Both the position numbers and the translations under genes were made by a program. This document shows, piece after piece, positions 16,854 through 25,397 of a stretch of DNA of 30,460 nucleotides; positions within the stretch are counted from its first letter, which is position 1; every line of letters starts with the position of its first letter. The stretch is from Lachnospiraceae bacterium EP-SM-12S-S03 (GTDB lineage Bacteria; Bacillota; Clostridia; Lachnospirales; Lachnospiraceae), in the NCBI GenBank assembly GCA_020540725.1, contig JAJBSL010000028.1, forward strand, positions 1-30,460. The letters run 5' to 3'. The notes beneath the pieces were generated by a model that was given only the letters and a program-made list of their open reading frames with translations, searched no databases and had not been told where the DNA came from.

Positions 16854-18635
16854 TTAATTCCCCTCTTTTTTCAACTCATCTTCACTCATAAGCCTCTTGT
16901 CTTTCTGAATCCCCATATACGGAAGTATGTTCTCAAAAATGTCTTTCACAACCGGCGCCGCAATTGTTCCCCCGTAATAAATTCCTTCCGGATTATGAAT
17001 CACGACTAAAGCAAGAACCTGCGGATCATCCGCCGGGGCAAACCCAATGAAAGAAGATATATATTTATTGGCACTTCGTGGGAGCGTCTGAGATGTAGCT
17101 GTTTTCCCTCCGATTTTATACCCGGAAATATACGCATTTTTCCCAGATCCTTCCGATACCACACTTTCCAGTATAGTACGCATCGAAGCAGATGTTTCCT
17201 CTGAAATCACATTTTTCCGCACCGGGTAACGAAATTCTTCCGTCACATCCCCTTTTTCATCCGTAACCTTCACTCCGAAGTGCGGCGTCACTCTTTCGCC
17301 CCCATTGATGATACTGCTGACCGTTGCCGCCAGCTGAATAGGCGTAATCTGAAAAGACTGGCCAAAAGACATGGTTGCCAATTCTACCGGTCCGATATTG
17401 GACTTCTTATGCATAATTGTTCCCGCTTCTCCCGGAAGATCTACCCCCGTCCGTTCCATAAGCCCAATGTCCTGAAATCCTTTATAAAATTTATCCACAC
17501 CAAGCCGCAGACCAATATCAATGAACACCGGGTTGCACGAATTCTGCACTCCTTCCACAAAAGTTTCCGATCCATGCCCGCCTACTTTATGGCAGCGGAT
17601 CCGCCTATCATCCACCACTCTGTACCCGGGACAACTGAAACGATCCGAAAGAGATACTACATTTTCTTCCAGGCAAAGAGAAGAGGTAATGATTTTAAAA
17701 GTAGAACCCGGTTCATATGTATCGTTGATACACCCATTTCGCCACATTTGATTCAAGAGTTCCTGTTTCTTCTCCGGTGAAAGATTCCCATCTGCCGAAT
17801 TCTTTGCAAGAAATGCTTCATTTAAAGTGAACGGATCATTCAAATCAAATTCCGGCACATTTACCATAGAAATGATTTCCCCATTTTTCGGGTTCATAAT
17901 CAAAATCCCGACTTTATCCGCCTGTTTTTCCTTCCATACTTTTTCCGCTGCCTGTTGTGCATATTTTTGTATATTATAGTCCAAACTGATATGCAAGGTG
18001 TTTCCCGGAACCGCTTCCACCCGATCCTCAGCAACTCCGTCAAGTTCCACACCTCTTGCATCTGTAGTTGTAAGAATGGTTCCATTCTTCCCTTTTAAAT
18101 ATTCTTCATATTTCACTTCCAGACCCACGATTCCCTGATTATCTCCACCGGTAAACCCAAGCACCTTGGATGCCAGATCTCCATACGGATAGTATCTCTT
18201 AAAATCTTCATCCACTTTGACCCCCTCCAATTCATGCTCCCGGATCCGGTCCCCAATCTCTTTCGGAACATTGGTCTTGACCCTTTCCATTGAGGATACT
18301 TTTTCTACTCTTTTACGAACTTCTTCTTCACTGAGGGATAGCTCATCGCAAAGAACCCGTATCACTTTTTCTTTATCCTTTACCTGGCTATGAATTACAG
18401 AAATGGTGCATACAGTCTTATTGGTAGCCAGCACCTCTCCCGTTGCATCGACAATCTCCCCTCTTGCCGCCTTAATTTCTCTTTCCCTTTCATGTAATGC
18501 CTCCGCTTTTTTCTGATAGTATTCCGCATCAAAGATCATCAAATATACCAGTCTCGCCACAAGAAGCAGTATCACAGTAAATGCACAAAGGAAAACAACC
18601 AGAATTTTTTTCTTGTTATATGTCTTATTCCGCAC
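16854..18635 (-). CDS. Class B penicillin-binding protein (FtsI/SpoVD type), second in cluster
   Basis: A 593-residue D,D-transpeptidase with one N-terminal membrane helix (about 10-34), a PBP dimerisation domain (about 50-200) and the transpeptidase domain. Active-site motifs: STFK with Ser311, SCN at 366-368 and KTAT at 511 in place of the usual KTGT. There are no PASTA repeats. The start is GTG at 18635; its Shine-Dalgarno (GAGGT) lies within the 3' arm of a terminator-like hairpin, so expression is probably restrained or separately controlled. By position it corresponds to Bacillus spoVD (after pbpB), which makes spore cortex with SpoVE, but the sequence alone does not separate SpoVD from FtsI. 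Confidence 0.93.
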   Translation of the reverse strand: MRNKTYNKKKILVVFLCAFTVILLLVARLVYLMIFDAEYYQKKAEALHEREREIKAARGEIVDATGEVLATNKTVCTISVIHSQVKDKEKVIRVLCDELSLSEEEVRKRVEKVSSMERVKTNVPKEIGDRIREHELEGVKVDEDFKRYYPYGDLASKVLGFTGGDNQGIVGLEVKYEEYLKGKNGTILTTTDARGVELDGVAEDRVEAVPGNTLHISLDYNIQKYAQQAAEKVWKEKQADKVGILIMNPKNGEIISMVNVPEFDLNDPFTLNEAFLAKNSADGNLSPEKKQELLNQMWRNGCINDTYEPGSTFKIITSSLCLEENVVSLSDRFSCPGYRVVDDRRIRCHKVGGHGSETFVEGVQNSCNPVFIDIGLRLGVDKFYKGFQDIGLMERTGVDLPGEAGTIMHKKSNIGPVELATMSFGQSFQITPIQLAATVSSIINGGERVTPHFGVKVTDEKGDVTEEFRYPVRKNVISEETSASMRTILESVVSEGSGKNAYISGYKIGGKTATSQTLPRSANKYISSFIGFAPADDPQVLALVVIHNPEGIYYGGTIAAPVVKDIFENILPYMGIQKDKRLMSEDELKKEGN

Positions 18636-18688
18636 AAAAAAACCTCACAAAGATTATTACTATAACGTATTAAATCTTTTGTGAGGTT
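18636..18688 (-). terminator. Terminator-like hairpin that contains the ribosome-binding site of the next PBP
   Basis: On the minus strand AACCTCACAAAAGATT (18688 down to 18673) pairs with AATCTTTGTGAGGTT (18655 down to 18641), with one bulged A, followed by a run of Us (18642-18636). It begins seven bases after the stop of the upstream PBP gene. The GAGGT of the 3' arm is also the only Shine-Dalgarno for the GTG start at 18635, so folding would both end transcription and hide the start site. Confidence 0.8.
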
Positions 18689-18694
18689 ATTCTT

Positions 18695-20566
18695 CTATTC
18701 TTGTTCCACCTTTGTAATATTCAAATACGGAAAAGCCTCTGCCATGATTTTTTGTGACAAACTTACCGCAAGTCCGCTATTTGCCTGATTACTTACATTC
18801 GGCTCATCGATTACCACATAAACCATAATCTCCGGATTTTCCTGCGGTGCATAGCTTATGAACGAAACAAGATTCTTTCCTTCACTTCGAGGATGCTTCT
18901 CTGCTGTACCAGTTTTACCGCCGATGTCATACCCCTCTACCTGTGCATTTTTTCCACTTCCGGTTTTTACAGTCTCATACATATATTCCCGGATTGTTTT
19001 ACTTGTTTCTTCAGAAATTGTTTTCTTCACGAGAACCGGATCAATATTTTCTACCACATTGCCATTGGCGTCTTTGATCTGTTTTACTACATGTGGTTCA
19101 TAATAATTTCCGCCATTGATCAAAGAGCAGAAGCCCGCTGCAAGCTGGACCATCGTTACGTTAAAGTTCTGACCAAACGCATTTGTTGCCAAGTCCGTGC
19201 TCACCATTTTATCCGGATCAAACAACATATTTGCCGTGGAACCTTCTCCCGGAAGATCAATCCCCGTATACTCTCCAAATCCAAAAATATGCTGATATTT
19301 CGAAAATTCCTGCGGTCCAATGGCCGCACCGATTTCCATAAGCGCCACATTGCAAGAATGCGCAATGGCCTCTTTTAATCCCAGTGTCTTGTGCCCTTTT
19401 ACATTATTACATGCAATATTCCATCCGCCCACGTTCAGACTTCCGCCGCAATAATACGTTTCATCTCCTTTAAGAGTTCCGTCATTTAAGCCGGCAGCCA
19501 CCGTAAACGGTTTCATTGTAGATCCCGGTTCATATGTATCACTAACACAGAAGTTTCGCCAAAGCTTGTTCATCTCCTCAATTTTATCTTCATCGGACAT
19601 TGCCTCAAGCTCTTCTTCCGTGAAATACTGACTCAAATCTCTCGGATTATTCAAGTCATAGCTCGGATAACTTGCCATGGCGAGAATCTCGCCTGTATTC
19701 GGTCTCATGATCATAACCGCTGTATTCTTACTTCCGAGGCTGGTCGGATCATTCTCGTCTTTATGGGCATCATTGAATTCTTTGATATATTTCTCTACAA
19801 TAGTCTGCAAGTTCAGATCTATGGAAGTCACCAAAGTCTGTCCATCTGTAGCTTCTTTTACAATTTTTTCTACAGTAGATGTTTCATCCAAATATCCGTA
19901 CTCTCTTCCATCCGTACCATTCAATACATCGTTATAATATGCTTCCAGTCCGCTGTTTCCAACATTTCCCGAAGCGGTAAAACCAATCAGATCCGCTGCC
20001 AGAGAAGAATACGGATATGTTCTTACATAATCCTCTTCCATCCAGACTCCCTTTAAACTTCCATAGTTTTTTTCATCTTCTTCTAACTTTTCAAAGGCCT
20101 GTTCCTGTTCATATGTAGCTTGCTTTTTCAAAACAATGTATCTGCTGTTCGGTTTTTCCTCTAAAGCTGTATACAATTCTTCTTTCGTAATCCCAAAACA
20201 AAGTTCCAAAGCTTCTGCCGTCTGCTTCTTTGCTTTTTTTACTTCCTTCTCTTTTCCAGAAAGAAGAACCTTCGCATCCAAAATCACATTGTAAACTCTC
20301 TCACTCGTTGCAAGCTTTGTTCCGCTTGCATCCAGAATATCTCCTCTCTTAAACGGAATCGTTCTGCTATCATACTGTTGTTGGTCAAGAACCACCTTCG
20401 TGTACTTATCCCCTTCCGCCGCATTGAGAAATGTCGCTCTTAGTACTAAAAAAGCAAAAGCCAGTATCGTAAGCATAAATACCAATACTAGCTTTTTTTG
20501 CATTTTTTTAGGAAATTTCTGGCGAATGTACTGAAATCTTTTTTTCGTTCTACGTTTCTTTGCCAT
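18695..20566 (-). CDS. Class B penicillin-binding protein (FtsI/PBP2B type), first in cluster
   Basis: A 623-residue D,D-transpeptidase that cross-links septal peptidoglycan. It has a very basic cytoplasmic tail, one membrane helix (about 25-45), a pedestal/dimerisation region starting at the conserved 'RGDILDASGTKLA', and a full active site: STMK with Ser349, SCN at 404-406, KTGT at 551. No PASTA domains at the C-terminus. It directly follows the ftsL-like gene, the place of pbpB/ftsI in other Firmicutes, so the division role is the better guess. A terminator-like hairpin lies right after the stop codon. Confidence 0.93.
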   Translation of the reverse strand: MAKKRRTKKRFQYIRQKFPKKMQKKLVLVFMLTILAFAFLVLRATFLNAAEGDKYTKVVLDQQQYDSRTIPFKRGDILDASGTKLATSERVYNVILDAKVLLSGKEKEVKKAKKQTAEALELCFGITKEELYTALEEKPNSRYIVLKKQATYEQEQAFEKLEEDEKNYGSLKGVWMEEDYVRTYPYSSLAADLIGFTASGNVGNSGLEAYYNDVLNGTDGREYGYLDETSTVEKIVKEATDGQTLVTSIDLNLQTIVEKYIKEFNDAHKDENDPTSLGSKNTAVMIMRPNTGEILAMASYPSYDLNNPRDLSQYFTEEELEAMSDEDKIEEMNKLWRNFCVSDTYEPGSTMKPFTVAAGLNDGTLKGDETYYCGGSLNVGGWNIACNNVKGHKTLGLKEAIAHSCNVALMEIGAAIGPQEFSKYQHIFGFGEYTGIDLPGEGSTANMLFDPDKMVSTDLATNAFGQNFNVTMVQLAAGFCSLINGGNYYEPHVVKQIKDANGNVVENIDPVLVKKTISEETSKTIREYMYETVKTGSGKNAQVEGYDIGGKTGTAEKHPRSEGKNLVSFISYAPQENPEIMVYVVIDEPNVSNQANSGLAVSLSQKIMAEAFPYLNITKVEQE

Positions 20567-20580
20567 CTATCCACCTTCTG

Positions 20581-21108
20581 TTATTTTACCGTGTCAGACT
20601 CTGAACTGATCCCACTCTTCGGAATATCCTTATACTGTTTAACAGAGTTGCCTGACGCACTCTTATATGTAACTACCTGATCCGCTTTCGCGTACTCCAT
20701 TCCAAACTCTTCAATCGCTTTCTTCCGCACTTCCTCTAAGTTCACGGAATCCATCGCATTGTTCAATCTGGTATTATTTGTCTCTTTCTTATCCGCAAGT
20801 TCTCTCTGCAACGTCGTAATCTGCTTGGAACGCTGAATAAGATCCGAGCGAAGCTGCAGATAATTCACACATACAACCAGTGCAATGACTGCTGCAACTG
20901 TAAGAAAAACTACATAAGATGCATTCATGTGCATTGCCTGGCGACGATTCTGTCTTACCTGCCTGCTTACTTTTTTCGGTTTCTCCGGAACAATCATCTC
21001 CCGTCTCGCAGGAACTCTCTCCGGTTTGCGCACAGTATTTCCATAAACGTAAGTCTGTCCACTATACACTTTTCTGTTGTAAGTCGGTCTTCTTCCTGTT
21101 ACCGCCAT
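20581..21108 (-). CDS. ftsL: FtsL-like division protein
   Basis: A 175-residue bitopic membrane protein: a long basic N-terminal cytoplasmic region (1-60, rich in Arg/Lys/Tyr), one membrane helix (about 62-83), and a coiled coil (about 85-120, LQLRSDLIQRSKQITTLQRE) ending in a low-complexity tail. Sequence similarity to FtsL is low, as is normal, but topology and position between rsmH and the PBP gene identify it. By family knowledge it forms a complex with FtsQ/DivIB and FtsB/DivIC and activates the SEDS-PBP synthase. The cytoplasmic part is longer than in Bacillus FtsL (117 residues in total). Confidence 0.8.
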   Translation of the reverse strand: MAVTGRRPTYNRKVYSGQTYVYGNTVRKPERVPARREMIVPEKPKKVSRQVRQNRRQAMHMNASYVVFLTVAAVIALVVCVNYLQLRSDLIQRSKQITTLQRELADKKETNNTRLNNAMDSVNLEEVRKKAIEEFGMEYAKADQVVTYKSASGNSVKQYKDIPKSGISSESDTVK

Positions 21109-21147
21109 AACTTACGCTCCTTCCAAACTTCTATATCTTAACAAGTC

Positions 21148-22083
21148 CTAGCAACGTTCAAATATACGAAGCTTCGCGCTTTTTGAACGGCTATTATTCT
21201 CCAGTTCTTCCTCACTTGGAAGAATTGGTTTTCTCGTAATTACCCTTCCCTTCGAAACATTTCCACATACACATACCGGAAAATCACTTGGACATGTGCA
21301 CGGATTCTCATTTCTTTTAAAAATACTTTTTACAATTCTGTCTTCCAAAGAATGGAATGTAATAATACATATTCTTCCACCCGGATTCAACAGTTCTATC
21401 ATTGTATCCAGACTATCTCGTAAAACTTCCAACTCCCGGTTCAGTTCTATACGAATTGCCTGAAATGTTCTTTTTGCAGGATGGCCTGCATTCTTCTGAA
21501 ACTTCATCGGAATCGACTGTCTGATAATCTCTGTCAGTTGTCCCGTAGTTTCAATGGAACCTTTCGCACGCTCAAGGACAATATGTTTTGCGATATTTTT
21601 TGCAAACTTATCTTCCCCATAATCCCTGATAATGCGAAACAGGTCCATCTCACTATAGTCATTGACGATATCTCTGGCCGTCATACTCTGACGTCTGTCC
21701 ATTCTCATATCCAAAGGTACATCTACACGATAGGAGAATCCCCGCTCTGCCGTATCAAGCTGATATGATGATACGCCCAGATCAAGTACGATCCCATCTA
21801 CTTTGCCAATGCCTAACTTTTGAAGCTGCGACTTCATATCACAATAGTTGCTTCTGACTATTGTAACTCTCTCCCCGAAGTCACATAACCGGGCGCTCGC
21901 CGCTTCAATAGCTGCTGCGTCCTGATCTATTCCTATAAAACTCCCCTTGTCATTTAACCGCGAACAAACTTCCCACGCATGTCCGCCTCCACCAAGCGTT
22001 CCATCCACGTAAATGCCATCTGGCTTGATGTTCAGACCATTTACGGTCTCTTCTAACAATACCGATTTGTGTTCGAATGCCAT
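21148..22083 (-). CDS. rsmH: 16S rRNA (cytosine(1402)-N(4))-methyltransferase RsmH
   Basis: A 311-residue SAM-dependent methyltransferase that N4-methylates C1402 in the ribosomal P site. Motifs: '[13 protein letters not shown]' at the N-terminus, the SAM loop [10 protein letters not shown] (27-36), '[14 protein letters not shown]', PLDMRMD, and [15 protein letters not shown]. Length is typical. It follows mraZ by 18 bases and is the second gene of the dcw operon, as in most bacteria (old name mraW). Confidence 0.98.
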   Translation of the reverse strand: MAFEHKSVLLEETVNGLNIKPDGIYVDGTLGGGGHAWEVCSRLNDKGSFIGIDQDAAAIEAASARLCDFGERVTIVRSNYCDMKSQLQKLGIGKVDGIVLDLGVSSYQLDTAERGFSYRVDVPLDMRMDRRQSMTARDIVNDYSEMDLFRIIRDYGEDKFAKNIAKHIVLERAKGSIETTGQLTEIIRQSIPMKFQKNAGHPAKRTFQAIRIELNRELEVLRDSLDTMIELLNPGGRICIITFHSLEDRIVKSIFKRNENPCTCPSDFPVCVCGNVSKGRVITRKPILPSEEELENNSRSKSAKLRIFERC

Positions 22084-22101
22084 AATATCCTCCCCATAGA
22101 A

Positions 22102-22539
22102 TTAGATACTAAGCCCTAAGTCTTCCATGTGAGCCGCAATATCATCCATGTTGTCTTCCACTTCTGTATTATTTTCATCCCATTTTGCTTTATCCCAGAT
22201 TTCCACGCGATCCAGCACTCCGACTAAAACCACTTCTTTATCCAATCCAGCAAAAGTTCTCAGGGCAGAAGAGATTAATACTCTGCCTTGTTTGTCAAGG
22301 CCGCCATCCACTGCACTTCCCAAAAAGAAACGTGTAAATGTTCTGGCATTTTTATTAGTGAGCGGTAAGGTTCTTAGCTTTTCTTCGAAGATTTTCCATT
22401 CATTGGCAGGATACAGAAACAAACAGCCATCTAATCCCTTTGTAATAACAAAGTCTTCTCCAAGGATCTCGCGGAACTTGGAGGGAATTATGAGCCTGCC
22501 TTTTGCATCTATACTGTGATTAAATTCTCCCGTCAACAT
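22102..22539 (-). CDS. mraZ: Transcriptional regulator MraZ
   Basis: A 145-residue DNA-binding protein with two SpoVT/AbrB-like halves, each with the DxxxR signature: DAKGRLIIPSKFRE at 12-25 and DKQGRVLISSALR in the second half. It forms ring-shaped oligomers and binds short direct repeats before its own gene. It is the first gene of the dcw cluster and the matching repeats lie at 22569-22615, so autoregulation of the cluster is expected. ATG with a GAAGGTG Shine-Dalgarno. Confidence 0.97.
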   Translation of the reverse strand: MLTGEFNHSIDAKGRLIIPSKFREILGEDFVITKGLDGCLFLYPANEWKIFEEKLRTLPLTNKNARTFTRFFLGSAVDGGLDKQGRVLISSALRTFAGLDKEVVLVGVLDRVEIWDKAKWDENNTEVEDNMDDIAAHMEDLGLSI

Positions 22540-22568
22540 CTGGAATCACCTTCTTCCAAATGGGTCTG

Positions 22569-22615
22569 CCACTTTCGCCCCATTTCGTACCACTATTCAC
22601 CACTTTCTACCACTT
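22569..22615 (-). promoter_or_regulatory. MraZ box: five repeats at 10-bp spacing
   Basis: Read on the minus strand, AAGTGG, AAGTGG, TAGTGG, AAATGGG and AAAGTGG follow each other with a 10-bp period (the last is offset by one base). The repeats match the known AAAGTGG-type MraZ operator in spacing and core. They lie immediately downstream of the -10 element, so bound MraZ would block initiation or early elongation. An extra TGGGTGG lies in the promoter spacer. Confidence 0.85.
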
Positions 22616-22621
22616 AGATTC

Positions 22622-22650
22622 ATTGTAAACTACTTTTCCACCCATTTCAA
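22622..22650 (-). promoter_or_regulatory. Main promoter of the dcw operon
   Basis: On the minus strand TTGAAA (22645-22650), 17 bp, TACAAT (22622-22627): a good sigma-A promoter about 80 bp upstream of mraZ. The 303-bp gap 22540-22842 also holds the MraZ boxes, a perfect palindrome ATTTTGT-C-ACAAAAT (22671-22685) upstream of the -35, and the terminator of the next gene. Confidence 0.8.
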
Positions 22651-22749
22651 GCCCTTTTTTCAATTTTTTTATTTTGTCACAAAATTTACACACTTCTAAA
22701 AAACTGCGGTTTTTCAAGGGTTTGTGACACTTCGTACCATATTTTGGAT

Positions 22750-22786
22750 AAAAAAAGAATACATCTCCACTCATGTGGGGATGTAT
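22750..22786 (-). terminator. Terminator of the small membrane protein gene
   Basis: On the minus strand ATACATCCCCAC, loop ATGA, GTGGAGATGTAT (12 bp, one wobble) is followed by TCTTTTTTT. It lies 57 bp beyond the stop of the 80-residue protein gene and separates it from the dcw promoter. Confidence 0.9.
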
Positions 22787-22842
22787 CCCAAATTCTGTTC
22801 CATATTTGCTATTTTTTCACGACCCAGTGTTATTATTTTCTT

Positions 22843-23085
22843 CTACTCAGATGCATACATCTCAGAAAGATAGTTGGACATAGCTGTATAATCTATCTCT
22901 GCACTCTCCACAGGTTGATTATTTACATAAGAAGACCAGGCGGAATATCCTACCCATCCGGCCAATCCCACAATAGCTAAACATGCTACTGTATTACGGA
23001 TCCTCTTCATCCGTTTCTCCTTCTTCATGATCTCTTTTCTATTTGCTTTCTGCGCTTTATAACGATCTACTTTCTCCTGACTCAT
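22843..23085 (-). CDS. Small single-pass membrane protein of unknown function
   Basis: An 80-residue protein with a strongly basic helical N-terminus (1-30, many Lys/Arg), one membrane helix (about 32-52) and a short acidic extracytoplasmic tail (DYTAMSNYLSEMYASE). Positive-inside topology is clear. No family is recognised. It has its own promoter (23149-23177), a Shine-Dalgarno (AAAGGAG) and a terminator, so it looks like a genuine monocistronic gene. Its place next to the dcw cluster is consistent with an envelope role, but there is no direct evidence. Confidence 0.75.
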   Translation of the reverse strand: MSQEKVDRYKAQKANRKEIMKKEKRMKRIRNTVACLAIVGLAGWVGYSAWSSYVNNQPVESAEIDYTAMSNYLSEMYASE

Positions 23086-23148
23086 GTCCCCAAACTCCTT
23101 TCATCCGCAACTGATCAAAACCGTCGCGTAATGCAAATTATTACGGAT

Positions 23149-23177
23149 AGTATAACATAATCCGTCATATTATACAA
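23149..23177 (-). promoter_or_regulatory. Sigma-A-type promoter of the small membrane protein gene
   Basis: On the minus strand TTGTAT (23172-23177), 17 bp, TATACT (23149-23154). The -35 overlaps the end of the degV-family gene. Confidence 0.55.
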
Positions 23178-24009
23178 CCACGATAATTCCTCCATCATTT
23201 GCATACATACTGCTGATTCCCCGCGTATCCAGAATGATCACATCACGAAACGCCGCCTTTTCCAGGAGTCTGTTTTTCACAACTACAGCCCTCTCATAAC
23301 AATTGCAATGCGCAATGGCAAGAATCTTCTTCTCCGCATCTGTAAGTTCCCCTACAATATTATCTACCATCTTATCCAACGCCTTCTTGATTCCTCTCGC
23401 CTGTCCCTTCTGGCAAATTGTTCCTTGCGCAGTGGAACCCATCACCGGCTTAATATTCAGCGCAGAAGCAACCAACGCTTTCACACCGCTTAATCTGCCG
23501 TTTTTCTTAAGTGTCTCAAGATTTTCCAACACAAAATAAGTGTTCTGTTCCTGAATATAATTTTCTGTCGTCTGGATCACTTCCTCAAATGTCATCCCCG
23601 CTTCTTCACACTCCTGGATCTTAAGGGCGATCAACGTCTCTCCAACAGAAGCTGAACGGGAATTGAATACGTAAATCTCCTTCTCTCCCGATTCTTCCTC
23701 ATACAAATTCTTTCCCAACACCGCACTATTATAAGAACCACTCAATTCAGAAGAAAGGGTCACGACATATACCCGTTCCTCATCACAGTCAAAATATTCC
23801 ATATATTTCTCCGGAGACGGACAAGATGACTTCGGACAATCGGGACTTGCAGCTATAAGCTTTAAAAATTCCGCCTGATCAAACGTCTCATCATCTACAA
23901 TAAATCGATCGTCTACCTGAATACTAAGGGGCGCTGTCACAAAGTGTCCGCTTCTTTTCATCTCTTCTGTCAATTCTCCACAACTATCTACAATGACCTT
24001 ATAACTCAT
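23170..24009 (-). CDS. DegV-family fatty-acid-binding protein
   Basis: A 279-residue cytosolic protein of the DegV/FakB family, which holds a fatty acid for phosphorylation by FakA. The N-terminal 'VIVDSCGELTEEM' is the family's DS signature strand; SSCPSPEKYMEYF is the conserved SQPSP-like segment; 'VVTLSSELSGSYNSA' contacts the lipid carboxylate; LETLKKNGR is also typical. The ATG at 24009 has GAGGT upstream; the in-frame ATG at 24042 lacks one, so I excluded it. Which fatty acid is bound cannot be read from the sequence. Confidence 0.9.
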   Translation of the reverse strand: MSYKVIVDSCGELTEEMKRSGHFVTAPLSIQVDDRFIVDDETFDQAEFLKLIAASPDCPKSSCPSPEKYMEYFDCDEERVYVVTLSSELSGSYNSAVLGKNLYEEESGEKEIYVFNSRSASVGETLIALKIQECEEAGMTFEEVIQTTENYIQEQNTYFVLENLETLKKNGRLSGVKALVASALNIKPVMGSTAQGTICQKGQARGIKKALDKMVDNIVGELTDAEKKILAIAHCNCYERAVVVKNRLLEKAAFRDVIILDTRGISSMYANDGGIIVVV

Positions 24010-24121
24010 ATCTTTCTTACCTCGCACCAATTCTTGCAACATCTATTTCTATTATACATAGTTTTCAATACCACTTTATAGTTTAGCACATTTTCTTTCA
24101 TCTGTCATCCGAAAAGCACTT

Positions 24122-25279
24122 TTATTCTTCGAATTTTATCGTTCTTGAAACTCCCAATGCAATTCCCATCTCTGTCATCAAAAATAAAATGGACGTGCCT
24201 CCATAGCTTACAAATGGTAATGTAATTCCTGTTGTCGGTATTACATTCAAGACAACACAGACATTAAAGATCACCTGAATCGCAATATGGGCAAATATAC
24301 CGGTCACTATCAAAGATCCGTAGAGATCCGGAGCGTTCTGCGCAATAAACATCAGTCGGTATAACAGAAATCCAAACAATCCCAAAATTACAATGAATCC
24401 AAAAATGCCAAGTTCTTCACATATAATGGAAAGAATCATATCATTCTGAGCCTCTGGAATAATCAGCTTTTGCGCACTGTTCCCAAGTCCCTTTCCAAAA
24501 AAGCCACCAGAACCAATGGCATACAATGCCTGCATAACCTGAAATCCACCGTCTCCCGCATACTGTTCCGGATCTAACCATACAAGGACTCTTCGAAGAC
24601 GGAAACTCTCACTTGTAGTCATGATCCGTCCAAGTATCTGTGCTCCCACTCCGATTGCCGCAACTCCTGCTGCAATCGCCGCCATAAACGGAGCCGTCTT
24701 CGGATGCATGAGAAAAATCATAACGCAGACTATCCCCATTACGATGATTCCTGTACTCATATTATCCGTAAGCCAGTATACTCCAAATGCCCCTATGCCT
24801 CCCCATATCAGCGCCGGCGCAAGGTCCTTTACTGTGCGAACTCTCGTACCGATCCGACACAAAATAACCGGAATAAACAAAATCACCGCAATCTTCATCA
24901 CCTCGGAAGGCTGCATCTGCTGATTAAACGGAAGCTGAAGCCACCTTTTAGAACCATAAGCATCGATTCCGAGAGGTGTGAAATATACAAGAGCCATAAG
25001 AAACATCGCTATATAGAATATATATTTTGCAAAAGGTGCATATCTGTGATAGTTAATTCTGGAAACAAACCACATCCACACAAAACTCCCCGCACTGATC
25101 ATCGCCTGCTTCTTAAAATAGAACATTCCGTCTCCAAACTTCACCTGTGCGCTATATGCGCTCGTACTGTAAAGCATAACAAGTCCGAAACAAACCAGGA
25201 AAACCAGCACAGCCAATAAACTATAGTCAAAATATCGAATTGATCTTTTTGTTCTCGTTCTTTTTCTTCTTGCTGCCAT
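24122..25279 (-). CDS. Second SEDS glycosyltransferase (FtsW/SpoVE/RodA family)
   Basis: A 385-residue polytopic membrane protein, a paralogue of the one at 13379-14464. Shared signatures: 'LYSTSAYSAQVKFGD', SKRWLQLP, QPSEVMKIAV, PEAQNDMILSIICEELG with the catalytic aspartate, and the end TTGITLPFVSYGGTS. The N-terminus is very basic (MAARRKRTRTKR). It has its own sigma-A-like promoter and lies outside the dcw operon, transcribed divergently from cotJ. With two class B PBPs in the window, one SEDS-PBP pair may serve division and the other the spore cortex (SpoVE-SpoVD); which is which is open. Confidence 0.9.
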   Translation of the reverse strand: MAARRKRTRTKRSIRYFDYSLLAVLVFLVCFGLVMLYSTSAYSAQVKFGDGMFYFKKQAMISAGSFVWMWFVSRINYHRYAPFAKYIFYIAMFLMALVYFTPLGIDAYGSKRWLQLPFNQQMQPSEVMKIAVILFIPVILCRIGTRVRTVKDLAPALIWGGIGAFGVYWLTDNMSTGIIVMGIVCVMIFLMHPKTAPFMAAIAAGVAAIGVGAQILGRIMTTSESFRLRRVLVWLDPEQYAGDGGFQVMQALYAIGSGGFFGKGLGNSAQKLIIPEAQNDMILSIICEELGIFGFIVILGLFGFLLYRLMFIAQNAPDLYGSLIVTGIFAHIAIQVIFNVCVVLNVIPTTGITLPFVSYGGTSILFLMTEMGIALGVSRTIKFEE

Positions 25280-25308
25280 TATTATACTCCTATTCTTCTT
25301 GACAACTT

Positions 25309-25336
25309 ATTATACTATATTTGCGTATAAAAACAA
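25309..25336 (-). promoter_or_regulatory. Sigma-A-type promoter of the second SEDS gene
   Basis: On the minus strand TTGTTT (25331-25336), 16 bp, TATAAT (25309-25314; perfect -10), about 30 bp upstream of the ATG at 25279. Confidence 0.6.
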
Positions 25337-25365
25337 ACACTTTTTCCCATTCCCGGCATAATCTA
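25337..25365 (+). promoter_or_regulatory. Candidate mother-cell promoter of the cotJ operon
   Basis: ACAC (25337-25340), 16 bp, CATAATCTA (25357-25365). This fits the sigma-K pattern AC-N16-CATAnnnTA; it also shares CATA and the final T with a sigma-E -10 but has no sigma-E -35 at the right distance. The ATG of cotJA is 33 bp downstream with AAAGGAAG before it. In Bacillus cotJ is sigma-E-controlled, so a sigma-K call needs caution. Confidence 0.35.
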
Positions 25366-25397
25366 ATACTGTAAAAACCGAGAAAGGAAGTAGAAAT

